Positions 1-12,100 of a stretch of DNA of 64,000 bases are shown here, piece after piece. Below the pieces are notes generated by a model, which saw only the letters and a program-made list of their open reading frames with translations, had not been told where the DNA came from and made no database searches. Origin of the DNA: Scylla paramamosain (lineage: Eukaryota; Arthropoda; Malacostraca; Decapoda; Portunidae). Positions within the stretch are counted from its first letter, which is position 1. Each line of letters begins with the position of its first letter. A program made the translations under genes and the position numbers. The DNA is taken from positions 1,400,599 to 1,464,598 of the forward strand of contig NC_087198.1 in the NCBI RefSeq assembly GCF_035594125.1, read 5' to 3'.

Positions 1-1156
1 GGTAATGTCATTTTTTTTCCCCACATCAAGGCAGTTTCGCATGTAATTTTGCACTTTCGTAACTAAGAATGTGAAAAACACTCAAAATACACAATTTGGT
101 AAGGTAGTCCTGTTTATCAATTAAAAGTGTTATTCATGCATTTCATCATTTTGGTATGTAAGAAATTTCTCTATATACACGAGTTTTTGCGTTTATTGCC
201 TTGTGGTTCTTTTAAAACTATAAAACACTCATTATACACGTTTCTCGTAATGTCGTTTTGTTTCCTAATATAGAGTGCTTTACATCCATTTTTGCATTTT
301 TTTTGTAGGTAACAAGCTCAAAAATACTCAAAATATATCTTTTTGGTAATGTTATTCTATTTCTTCATAAAGGTTGGTTTGCATCCGCTTTAGAGTTTTT
401 CTACGTAAAACACTGAAAAGACACGTTTTCAGTAATTTTCTTTTTGATTCTCATATTCACTGACTTCCATATTATTTATCGTTTTAGTGCCTAACATGCT
501 GAAAAACACTGAAGGGACAGGTTTCTGGTAAAGTCGTTTAATTTCCCTATAGAGGTGGCTTTGCATGCACTTTAGGGTTTGGTACATAACAATCCGAAAA
601 AAAAGCTATAAATAACTCTTTTGGTAATGTTCTTTTTTCCACATAAATTCCCTGAAATTTGGTAGAATTTTGGCATCTCGGTACCTATATGGATAAATAA
701 CAAAAAAAAATAAATAAATAAAAAAAAAATAAATAAATAAATAAAAAATCCAATTTTTCAAATTTTTGTTAATTATTTTTTTCTAGATAAAGAGTGTTAT
801 ATGTGGGTTTTAGCTTTTAGGTACTGAAAGAACTTTTAGGTACTGAAAGAAAAACACTCATAATACACGTTTCTCGTAATGTCCTTTCGTTTCCCAAACA
901 TAAAGTTCTTTGCATGTATTTAAGCGTTTTTATAAATATCATGATCAAAAACACTCAAAATACATGTATTTGGTAATATTATTCTGTTTCTCCATAAAAT
1001 GTATTTTGCATGCATTTTAGCGTTTTGGTATGTAAGGAGCTCCAAAACACTTAAAGGCAAGTTCTTGGTAAAATTTGCTTTTATTCCCATGTAATGTGAT
1101 TGCCCTTCCTTTTAGTGCTTTATTGCGTAACACGTTCAAAAACACTCAAAAGACAT

Positions 1157-1610
1157 GCAAGGCCTCGCATATGAGGAAATAAGAGACCTTACCAGAAATC
1201 TGTCTTTTGAGTGTTTTCAGCACGTTAGGCACCAAAACGATAACTAATAAAGAACTCACTCTATGTGGGAATCCAAAAGAAAATTGCTGAAAACCTGTTT
1301 TCTCAGTGTTTTACGTGTTTACGCAAACCAACCAATATCAAGAAGCAGAAAAACATTACCAAAAATGTATATTTTGAGTGTTTTTGAGCTTGTTACCTAC
1401 AAAAAAAAAACGCAAAAATTGATACAAAGCACTCTATATTGGGAAACAAAAGGGACATTGCAAGAAAAGTGTATAATGAATGTTTTATAGTTCAAAAAAA
1501 CCACAAGGCAAAAAATGCAAAAACTCGTGTATATGGAGAAGTTTTCTAGATACCAAAATGCAGAAACTCGTGAATAACAATCTTAATTGAGAAACAGACC
1601 AAATGCGTGT
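1157..1610 (-). repeat. Inverted HOR module, copy 1 of 5
   Basis: Inside a + strand array, this stretch reads as epsilon(start)-delta-gamma-beta-alpha on the - strand. The left junction is at AGACATGCAAGG, where the forward delta end and the reversed epsilon core share CAT. The right junction is at AAATGCGTGT followed by CAAAAACACT, returning to the forward gamma end. The same pair of junctions occurs at four other places in the window. Confidence 0.85.
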
Positions 1611-4506
1611 CAAAAACACTAAAAGGCAAGTTCTTCGTAAAAGTTGGTTTTATTCCCATGTAATATGATTGCCATGCTTTTTAGTGGTTTATTGCCTAAC
1701 ACGCTGAAAAACACTCAAAGACACTTTTCTGGTAATGTCATATTTTTCCCACATAAAGCTAGTTTCGCATGGAATTTGGGGTTTTGGTAACTAAGAATGT
1801 AAAAAAACACTCAAAATACACGCATTTAGTGATTTTGTTCTGTTTCTTGATTAAAAGTGTTATTCGTGAGTTTCAGAATTTTGGTATCTTAGAAACTTCT
1901 CCATACAGTCGAGTTTTTGCGTTTTTTGCCTTGTGATTCTGGTGAAACTATAAAACACTCATTATATACGCTTCTAGTTATGTCCTTTTTTTTTCCTTAT
2001 ATAGAGTGCTTTGCATCCATTTTCGCGTTTTTTTTATGTAACATGCTCAAAAACACACAAAATATACTTTTTTGGTAATGTTATTCTATTTATTTATATT
2101 AGTTGGTTTGCATCTGTTTTAGCGTTTCTCTGCGTAAATCTTTTAGAAGACACGTTTCCAGTAATTTTGTTTTGGATTTCCATATAGAGTGACTTTCATA
2201 TCATTTATCGTTTTGGTGCCTAACATGCTTTTTGGTGCCTTTTGCTTCCCAATATAGAGTGCTTTTCATCCATTTTCGCGTTTTTTGTAGGTAACAATTT
2301 CAAAAACACAAAAAATATACCATTTTGGTAATGTTAATCTATTTCTTCATTTTGGTTGTTTTGCATCCATTTTAGCGTTTTCTACGTAAAACACCGAAAA
2401 GACACGTTTTCAGTAATTTTGTTTTAGATTCTCATATAGATTGACTTCCTTGGGTTTTATCGTGTTGGTTCTTAACATGCTGAAAAACACTCATAAGACA
2501 GTTTTCAGGCAAAGACATTTAATTTCCCCATATAGGTGGCTTTGCATGCACTTTAGGGGTTTGGTACATAACACTCCGAAAAAAAAAGCTAAATTTAACT
2601 TTTTTGATAATGTCCTTATTTCATATAATTTCCTGAAATTTTCCCGAATTTTGGCACCTCGTTACCTGTGAAGATGAATAAGAATGAAAAAAAATTTTTT
2701 TTTTCTCAATAAAGAGTGTAATTTGTGGCTTTTAGCTTTTTCGTACTTAATGAATTTAAAAGCACTCATAATACACGTTTCTCGTCATGTCCTTTCATTT
2801 TCCCAAAATGGGGTTCTTTGCATGTATTTAAGTGTTTTTATTGGTAACATGATCAAAAACTCTCAAAATACATGTTTTTGGTAATGTTATTCTGTTTCAC
2901 CATCAAGTGTATTTTGCATGTATTTTAGTGTTTTGGTATATAACGAGCTCAAATACACTTAAAGGCAAGTTCTTGTTAAAAATTTGTTTTATTTCAATGT
3001 AATGTGATTGCCCTGCTTTTTAGTGCTTTATTGCCTAACACGCTCAAAAACACTCAAAAGACATTTTTCTGGTAATGTCATTTTTTTTCCCACATAAAGC
3101 TGGTTTCGCATGTAATTTGGAGTTTTGGTAACTAAGGATATGAAAAGCACTCAAAATACACGCATTAAGTAAGATGGTTCTGTTTCTCAATTAAGAGTGT
3201 TGTTCCAGAGTTTCAGCATTTTGGAATGTAAGAAACTTCTCTATATACACAAGTTTTTGCGTTTTTTGCCTTGTAGTTCTTGTGAAACTATAAAACACTC
3301 ATTATACACGTTCCTCATAATGTCCTTTTGCTTCCCAATATAGAGTGCTTTCCATCCATTTTCGTGTTATTTGTAGGTAACAGTTTCAAAAATGCTCAAA
3401 ATATACCTTTTTTGGTAATGTTATTTCATTTCTTCATATTGATTGGTTTGCATCCGTTTTAGCGTTTTTCTACGTAAAACACCGAAAAAACACGTTTTTA
3501 GTAATTTTGTTTTGGATACCCATATACATTGACTTCCATATTATTTATGGTGTTGGTTCCTAACATGCTGAAAAACACTCATAAGACCGTTTTCTGGCAA
3601 AGACGTTTAATTTCCTCATATAGGTGGCTTTGCATGCACTTTAGGGGTTTGGTACATAGCAGTCCGATAAAAACTTAATTTAACTTTTTCGATAATGTTC
3701 TTATTTCACATAATTTCCTGAATTTTGCCCGAATTTTGGCATGTCGGTACCTGTGAAGATGAATAAGAAAGAAAAAAAATATTGCAATTTTTTTTATTTA
3801 TTTATTGTTTCTCAATAAAGAGTGTTATTTGTGGCTTTTAGCTTTTTGGTAATTAATGAACTTAAAAACACTCATAATACACATTTCTCGTAATCTCCTT
3901 TCGTTTCCCAAAAATAGTGTTCTTTGCATGTATTTAAGCGTTTTTATTGGTAACATGATAAAAAAAAACACTCAAAATACATGTTTTTGTTAATGTTATT
4001 CTGTTTCACCATAAAGAGTGTTTTCAATGCGTTTTAGTGTTTTGGTATATAAGGAACTCAAAAACACTTAAAGGCAAGTTCTTGGTAAAAATTCGTTTTC
4101 CTCCAATGTAATGGGATATCCCTCTTTTTTAGTGCTTTATTGCCTATCACGGTCAAAAACACTCAAAAGACATTTTCTGGTAAAGTCATATTTTTTATCC
4201 CACAAGTCTATTTTTGCATGCAATTTGGAATTTTGGTAACTAAGAATGTGAAAAGCACTAAAAAACACATGCATTTATTAAGGTTTTTCTGTTTCTCAAT
4301 TAGGAGTGTTATACATGAGTTTTAGCATTTTTGTATCTAGGTAACCTCTCCATATACACGAGATTTTGCGTTTTTTGCCTTGTGGTTCTTTTGAACTATA
4401 AAACACTCATTATACACTTTTCTTGCAATGTCCTTTTGTTTCCCAATATAGGGTGCTTTTCATCAATTTTCGCGTTTTTTTTTTTTTTTAGGTAGCAAAA
4501 TATATC

Positions 4507-4565
4507 TTTTTAGTAACTTTTTTAGTAACTTTTTTAGTAACTTTTTTAGTAACTTTTTTAGTAAC
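4507..4565. repeat. 12-bp minisatellite, about 5 copies
   Basis: Five consecutive copies of TTTTTTAGTAAC (the first one base shorter) sit at the end of a beta monomer, where other units have a single TTTTTGGTAATGTT. This is a local slippage expansion of the monomer end. Confidence 0.9.
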
Positions 4566-5596
4566 GTTTTTCTATTTATTGATATTGGTTGCTTTGCATC
4601 CGTTTTAGCGATTTTCTACGTAAAACACTGAGAAGACATGTTTTCAGTAACTTTGTTTTGGAATCCCATATAGAGTGAGTTCCATATTATTTATCGTTTT
4701 GGTGCCTAACATGCTAAAAAAAAACACTCAAAACACAGATTTCTGGTAAGGTCGTTTAATTTCCTCATATAGGAGACTTTGCATGCACTTTAGGGTTTGG
4801 TACATAAGAATCCGAAAAAAAAGCTGAAATTAACTTTTTTGATAATATTTTTTTATCATATAATTGCCCTGAATTTTCCCAGAATTTTGGCATCTCGGTA
4901 CCTATGAATATGAATAACAAAAAAAAAAAAAAAATTCCTATTTTTAAAATTTCTTTTATTTTTTATTTTCTAAATAAAGAGTGTTATTTGTGGGTTTTAG
5001 CTTTTTGGTACTTAAGGAACTTAAAAAAAACACTCATAAAACACTTTTCTCGTAATGTCCTTTTGTTTCCCAAACATAATGTTCTTTCCATGTATTTAAG
5101 CGTTTTTATAGATAACATGATAAAAAACACTCAAAATACATGTTTTTGGTAATGTTATTCTGTTTCTCCATAAAGTTTGTTTTGCATGCGTTTTAGCGGT
5201 TTGGTATCTAAGCAGCTCAAAAACACTTAAAGGCAAGTTTTTGGTATAAATTGGTGTTATTCCAATGTAATATCATTGCCCTGCTTTTTAGTACTTTGCA
5301 TTTTGGATACCAAAATTGCCTATCACGCTGAAAAACACTTAAAAGACACTTTTCTGGTAATGTCATTTTTTTCTCACATAAAGGTTATTTCGCATGCAAT
5401 TTGGGGTTTTGGTAACTAAGAATGTGAAAAGCACTCAAAATACACGCATTTAGTAAGGTTGTTCTGTTTCTCAGTTAAGAGTGTTATTCATGAGTTTCAG
5501 CATTTTGGTTTCTAGGAACCTTCTCCATATACACGTTTTTGTGTTTTTTGCCTTTTGGTTCTTTTGAACTATAAAAAAAAAACTCATAATACACAT

Positions 5597-5941
5597 TTGC
5601 CAAAAACGTGTATTTTGAATGTTTTTCAGCTTATTTCGTATCAATACGCAAAAATTCATCCATTTCACCCTTTATAAGGTAAAGAGACGACATTCCCAGA
5701 AAAAAAATGTTATTTCGGGGCTTTTCAGCGTTAGCCACCAAAACTCTAAAGAGCATGGAAGACACTCTATATAAAAATCAAAACAACATTATCAAAATGG
5801 TGTCTTTTGTGTGTTTTTGAGCTTCTTACATTCCAAAATGCTAAAACGCTTGCACAATAGCCTTTATCGGGAGACATTACCAAAAACGTATGATTTAAGC
5901 GTTTTCCAGCTTTTTAGAAACCAAAACGCCTAAATGGATGT
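5597..5941 (-). repeat. Short satellite block, - orientation
   Basis: At about 5597 the array flips: forward text ending ACTCATAATACACAT is followed by reverse text CCAAAAACGTGTATTTTGAA. About 3.5 monomers are on the - strand, up to CCAAAACGCCTAAATGG, after which the + orientation resumes. The last 85 bp belong to the inverted-repeat arm described at 5857-7415. Confidence 0.8.
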
Positions 5942-7415
5942 GCTAATCACGTGTTTCAGTATTTTATTACCTAAGAAGCTCAAAAACACTTATAATATAC
6001 GTTTTTGGTAATGTTGTTCTGTTTTTTATATATATGGTATTCTGTATAGATTGTTGTACCTAACATGAGGAAAAAACCCATTTGTTTGGTTAATTTGTGT
6101 GCATTTTGGCGTTTTCGTACCCAACAAGCTCAAAAACACTCAAAACACACATTTTTGGTAATGTTCTATTTCACCATAAAGGATGTTTTGCACGCTTTTT
6201 AGAAATTTGGTACGTAAGAGGCTCAAAACATTCAAAAGACACGTTTTCGATGTTTTATATTCTTTTTTTCCTATATAGAGTTCTCCATGTTTTTTTTTTT
6301 TGTGGGGTTGGTTTCTAATATGGTCAAAACACTCAAATGACACATTTCCGGTAATATAATTTCTTTACATCAAATAGTGTGCTGTCTGCATTTTGGCGTT
6401 TTGGTAGCTAATGATCGGGAAAACTCTCAAAACACGAGTTTATAGTAATGTTGTCCTCTTTCTCCAGAAAGGGTTTTTTCATGCGTTTTAGAGTTTTAGT
6501 ACGTAAGAAACTGAAAAACACTCAAAAGACAAGTTTTTGTTAATATTGATTGCTTTTCCTATAAAGGTTCTCTTGCATGCACTTTGGTGTTTTTGTATCT
6601 AACAAGCTCAAAAACACTCAGCATACAAGTTTTTCGTAATGTTGGTCTGTTTTTTTTTTTTTTTTATGTATGGTGTTCACTATGCTTTTAGGCGTGTTGG
6701 TACCTATCATGGGGAAAAAAAACTTATAAAGTACGCTTTTGGTAATGTTGTTTTCTTTCTGCAAATATAGTATTATTTACGTGTTTTAGACTTTTGGTAT
6801 CTATGAAGCTGAAAAAGACATAATACACCTTTATGTTAATATCGTTTCTTTTACCTATATAGGGTAATTTGCATACATTTTGGAGTTTTGTTACCTAACA
6901 AGCTAAAAAAAATCTCAGAACATACGTTTTTGCTAATATTGTTTTGGACGCCTTTTATCGTTTTGGTACGTAAAAAGCTCAAAAACGCTCGATTTTGTTA
7001 ATGTTATCTTGTTTTCCCATATAGGGTGTTTTCCTTGCTTTTTTAGCATTTTGCTGCCTAATACGCTCAAAACACCTAAATGACAAGTTTCTGGTGGTTT
7101 TGCTACTGGTTTTGTTAATGTTTGTTTTTTTTATTTCTCTCATATAGAGTAATATTCACGTGTTTTAGCGTTTTGGTACATAAAAAAAAAATAAAAATAA
7201 AAACACTCATAATGCACGTTTCTTTTAATATCGTTTCGTTTCCTTAAATAGGGTTCTTTGCATGCAATATGGGGTCTAGTACCTAACAAGTTAAAAGACA
7301 CTGAAATAAGAATTTTTTGCTAAAGTTTCTCATAAATGTTTCTTTGCTCATATTTTAGCGTTTTGTACGCTCAAAAACACTAAAAAGAAACGTTTTTGAC
7401 AATATTATTCTGTTT
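5857..7415 (+). repeat. Left arm of a ~1.6 kb inverted duplication
   Basis: This segment reappears reverse-complemented at about 15710-17357. Shared private features, read base by base at several points, include TTTATCGGGAGACATTACC (near 5863 and, reversed, near 17350), the chain GTGCTAATCACGTGTTTCAG, CATCAAATAGTGTGCTGTCT (near 6367 and, reversed, near 16740), and GGTTTTGCTACTGGTTTTGT (near 7096 and, reversed, near 16020). These are diagnostic variants, not general monomer similarity. Small indels separate the arms. Confidence 0.85.
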
Positions 7416-7554
7416 CTCCATGAAGTTTCTTTTCTATGCATTATAGTGTTTTGGTACGTAAAAAGCTGAAAACACTCAAAAGACACGTTTTTGTTTGTTT
7501 CTCCAGTATAACTTACTTTCCATGCATTTTGGCGTTTTCGAAAACATTACTAAT
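5942..7554 (+). repeat. Satellite block, 5-mer HOR, + orientation
   Basis: About 16 monomers of the five types in order on the + strand. They are more diverged from each other than those of the 12-mer zone, and several are truncated (for example around 6930 and 7340). The block ends near 7541-7570 where CATTTTGGCGTTTTCG meets reverse-strand text AAAACATTACTAATACATG. No gene is seen. Confidence 0.8.
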
Positions 7555-9170
7555 ACATGTTTTTGTACCCCAAATGAGGAAAGGAAACGCGATTTCCAGA
7601 AAAGTGCCTTTTGAATGTTTATTGGAGTGCTAGGCACCAAAACGCTAAAAAGCATGGAAAGCACCCTATAAAGGAAAACAAAACAACTGAACCAAAAACG
7701 TCTGTTTTCAGTGTTTTTGAGTTTCTTACCTACCGAAACGCTAAAAGGCATAAAAAAAAAAAACATGAAGAAATAATATTATAAAAAAAAAAAATTAAAA
7801 AAGCATGGAAAGCACCCTATAAAGGAAAACAAAACAACTTTACCATAAACGTGTGTTTTCATTATTTTTTACTTTCTTACGTACTGAAACGCTAAATCGC
7901 ATGAAAAAAAAAAACGGAGAAATAATATCAAAAACAAATATTTCGAGTGTTTTTGAGTTAGTTAAGTAGAATAACGCCAAAATGAATATATAGTATCTTA
8001 AATAGGAAAATGAAAAGACGTTATTAAAATATGTACTATTGGTGTTTTTTTTTTTTACTTATTAGGTACGAAGTCGCTAAAATGCATGAATAACACTCTA
8101 TATGAAATAACATTACCAAAAACGTATATTTTCAGTGTTATCACATTGTTATGAATGAAAACGCCATAATGCATGTAAAACCCCCTATTTGAGGAAAGGA
8201 AACGAGACCAGAAACGTGTCTAAAATGTGTTCTTCAGCGTGTTAGGCACAAAAATGCTAAAAAGCATACAAATCACCTGATATGGGAATACAAAATAACA
8301 TAAATAAAACGTTTCTTTTGAGTGTCCTACGTACCAAAACGATAAAAAAAAAAAAACAGAAAACATCCTTTATGGAGAAACAGAATAACATTACCAAAAA
8401 CAAGTATTTTTAATGTTTTATAAGATTGTTACGTAAAAACGCTTAAATGAATCGAAAATACCCTATATAGGAAAAATGAAAAGACATTACGAGAAACGTG
8501 TATTATGAGTGTTTTCGACCTTCTTAGTATCAAAAGGGTAAAACGCATGAATAACGCTCTATATGGAGAAAAAGAACAATATTGCCAAAAAAAAAAGAAC
8601 GTCATTTTGAGTGTTATGACATTGTTAGTTACCAAAAAGCCAAAATGCATGCAAAGACCCATATATAGATATATGAAACGACATTAAAAACGCATGAGAA
8701 TACCCTATATGGAGAAACAGAATACATTTACCCAAAACGTGTATTTTGAGTGTTTTTGAGCTTGTTATGTACAAAATCGCCTATCATCAAACAAAACACC
8801 CTGCATATGGAAATGAAAGGACATTACGAGAAACGTTTGTTATGTTTTTTTTTTTTTTATTATTACTCTCTTAAGTACCAAATCAGTAAAAAGCTTCAAT
8901 AGTGCTCTGAAGAAAAAGAACAAACTTACCAAAAACGTGTATTTTTTTACACTGATAATTACTAAAATGCCAACATGCATGTCAAGCAACCTATATGAAG
9001 AAATGAAACGAAATAATTAGAAACTTGTCTTTTGTTATATTTTGAGCGTGTTCGGCACCAAATCAGTAAGAAGCAACGAAATCACCCTATAGGGGAATAC
9101 AGAACTACTAAAACGTCTCTTTAGAGTGTTTTTTTAGATTCTTACGAACTAAAATGTCGAAATACACTCC
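7555..9170 (-). repeat. Satellite block, 5-mer HOR, - orientation
   Basis: Monomers read on the - strand with the alpha-beta-gamma-delta-epsilon order. The stretch 7576-9170 is duplicated in direct orientation at about 17479-18845. An internal partial repeat is also visible: GCATGGAAAGCACCCTATAA occurs near 7655 and again near 7803. Confidence 0.85.
7576..9170 (-). repeat. Direct duplication, copy A (partner 17479-18845)
   Basis: Both copies share private text such as AAACGCGATTTCCAGAAAAG, CACCTGATATGGGAATACAA, ATCAAACAAAACACCCTGCA and ATCAGTAAGAAGCAACGAAA in the same order. Copy B lacks about 100 bp (copy A 8577-8680), and copy A carries an extra duplicated monomer piece near 7655-7800. The similarity stops in both at GAACTAAAATGTC..., where copy A passes into 12-mer type repeats. 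Confidence 0.85.
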
Positions 9171-12100
9171 TTTATGGAGAAGCAGAATAACATTAACAAA
9201 AGTAAGTTTTTTTGAGTGTTTTTTTAACATGTTACCTGTAAAAAACGCTGAAATACATGCAAAGATCCCTATATTTGGGAAACGAAAGGACATTACGAGA
9301 AATGTGTATTATGAATGATTTTAAGTTCCTTAAGTACCAAAACGTTAAAACCTACAAATAACACTTTATAGAGAAAAAAAAAAAAAATAAATAAAAAAAT
9401 AGCATTTTTATTTTTTTGTTATTGATGTTCATAGGTACCAATATGCCAAAATTCTGCAAAAATTCAGGGAAATTATTTGGAAAAAAGAACATTATCGAAA
9501 AAGTTAATTTTACCTTTTTTTCGGAGTTATGTACCAAACCATAAAGTGTATGCAAAGCCACCTATTTGGGAAAATTTAAAGACTTTACAAGAAACCTGTC
9601 TTTTGAGTGTTTTTCCGCATGTTAGGCACCAAAACGATAGCTAATATGAAAGTCACTCTATATAGAAATCCAAAACAAAATTACTGAAAACATGTCTTTT
9701 AAAAGATTTACGTAGAAAAATGCTAAAACGGATGCAAACCAACCAATATGAAAAAATAGAATAACACTACCAGAAAAGTATATTTTGTGTGTTTTTGAGC
9801 TTGTTGCATGAAAAAAAAAAAACCGCAAAAATGGATGCAAAGCACTGTATATTAGGAAAAAAAAAAAGGACATTACGAGAAACGTGTATAATGAGTGTTT
9901 TATAGTTTCACCAGAATCACAAGGCAAAAAACGCAAAAATTCGTCTGTGTGGAGAAGTTTCTAAGATACCAAAATGCTGAAACTCATGAATAACACTCTT
10001 AATCAAGAAACAGAACAACGTTACTAAATGCGTGTATTTGAGTGTTTTTTTTTTACATTCTTAGTTACCAAAACCCCAAATTCCATGCGAAACTAGCTTT
10101 ATGTGGGAAAAAATGACATTACCAGAAAAGTGTCTTTGAGTGTTTTTGAGCGTGTTAGGCAATAAAGCAGGGCAATCATATTACATGGGAATAAAACCAA
10201 CTTTTACGAAGAACTTGCCTTTTTTTGTGTTTTTGACACACATTCAGTTTCTCAATTAAGAGTGTTATTCATGAGTTGCAGCATTTTCGTATCTAGGAAT
10301 TTTCTCCATATATACGAGTTTTTGCTTTTTTTGCCTTGTGGTTTTTTGAACTATAAAACATTCATTATACACTTTTCTCGCAATATCCTTTTCTTTCCCA
10401 ATATAGAGTGCTTTGTATCAATTTTTGCGTTTCTTTGTAGGTAACAAGCTCAAAAACACTCAATATATACATTTTTAATAATGTTTTTCTGCTTCTTGAT
10501 ATTGGTTGGTTTGCATCAGTTTTAGCGTTTTTCTACGTAAAACACTGAGAAGACAAGTTTTCAGTAATTTTTTTTTTGGATTCCCACATAGAGTGAGTTC
10601 CTTATTATTTATCGTTTTGGTGCCTAACATGATGAAAAACACTCAAAAGACAGATTTCTGGTAATGTCTTCAATTTCCTCATATGCGAGGCCTTGCATGT
10701 CTTTTGAGTGTTTTTGAACGTGTTACGCAATAAAGCACTAAAAAGGAAGGGCAATCACATTACATGGGAATAAAACCAAATTTTACCAAGAACTTGCCTT
10801 TAAATGTTTTGAGCTCCTTACATACCAAAACGCTAAAACGCATGCAAAATACATTTTATAGAGAAACAGAATAATATTACCAAATACATGTATTTTGAGT
10901 GTTTTTGATCATGTTATCTATAAAAACGCTTAAATACATGCAAAGAACCTTATGTTTGGGGAACGAAAGGACATTACGAGAAACGTGTATTATGAGTGTT
11001 TTTTTTTTAAGTTCCTTCAGTACCTAAAAGCTAAAACCCACAAATAACACTCTTTATTTACAAAAAAAAAAAAAATAATAATAAACAAAAAAATTAAAAA
11101 ATAGGATTTTTTTTTGTTATTCATCCTTATAGGTACCGAGATGCCAAAATTCTGCTAAAATTCAGGGAATTTATGTGGAAAAAAAAACATTACCAAAAAA
11201 GTTAATTTTAGCTTTTTTTTCGGATTATGTACCAAACCCTAAAGTGCATGCAAAGCCACCTATATAGGGAAGTTAAACGACTTTACCAGAAACCTGTCTT
11301 TTCAGTGTTTTTCAGCATGTTAGGCACCAAAACGATAAATAATATGGAAGTTAATTACTGAAAACTGAAAATTACTGAAAACGTGTCTTTTCAGTGTTTT
11401 ACGTAGAAAAACGCTAAAGCGGATGCAAACCTACCTATATGAAGAAATAGAATAACTTTACCAAAAAGATTTATTTTGAATGTTTTGGAGCTTTTTACCT
11501 ACAAAAAAATGCAAAAATGAATGTAAAGCACTCTATATTAGGAAACAAAAGGACATTACGAGAAACGTAAGTTTTAAAAGAACCACAAGGCAATAAACGC
11601 AAAAACTTGTGTATATAGAGAAATTTCTTACATAGAAAAAAAAAGATGAAATGCAAGAATAACACTTTTAATCGATAAACAGAACTACCTTACCAAATTG
11701 TGTATTTTGAGTGTTTTTCACATTCTTAGTTACGAAAATGCCAAATTACATGCGAAACTATCTTCATGTGGGAATAAAAATGACTACCAAAAAAGTGTCT
11801 TATTAGTGTTTTTGAGCGTGATATGCAACAAAGCACTAAAAAGCAGAACAATCACATTACATGGGAATAAAACCAACTTTTACGAAGAACTTGCATTTAA
11901 GTGTTTTTTAACTCCTTACATGCCAAATCGCTAAAACGCATGCAAAACACCCTTTATGGAGAAACAGAATAACATTACGAAAAACATGTATTTTGAGTGT
12001 TTTTCATCATGTAACCTATAAAAACGCTTAAATACATGTAAAGAACCCTATGTTTGTATAACAAAAGGACATTACGAAAATCGTGTATTATGAGTGTTTT

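Larger units (their letters stand above)
1..5596 (+). repeat. Satellite block, 12-monomer higher-order repeat, + orientation
   Basis: Tandem monomers of about 95 bp, each with a GTAATGT-like start, a TTTCCCATATA-like segment, a GCATGC-like core, a GCGTTTTGGTAC-like core and a CTCAAAAACACTCAAAA-like segment. The long unit starts with the epsilon-type monomer GGTAATGTCATTTTTTTTCC and recurs near 1731, 3071, 4179 and 5355, giving periods of about 1340, 1108 and 1176 bp by counting. Order within a unit is epsilon, alpha, alpha', beta, gamma, delta, then a second diverged set of the same six. The second alpha' carries an A/T-rich tract (for example 700-780 and 4918-4975). No gene is visible; short ORFs here are by-products of the repeat. 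Confidence 0.9.

Noticed and set aside
60..75. GGTAAGT or GTAAG-like words as splice donors
   Set aside because: They belong to the GGTACGTAAG part of the monomer and recur hundreds of times with no exon structure around them.
875..900. TTTCGTTTCCC in beta monomers as a CENP-B box
   Set aside because: It lacks the full core of the vertebrate CENP-B box (TTCG....A..CGGGA spacing) and varies freely among monomers.
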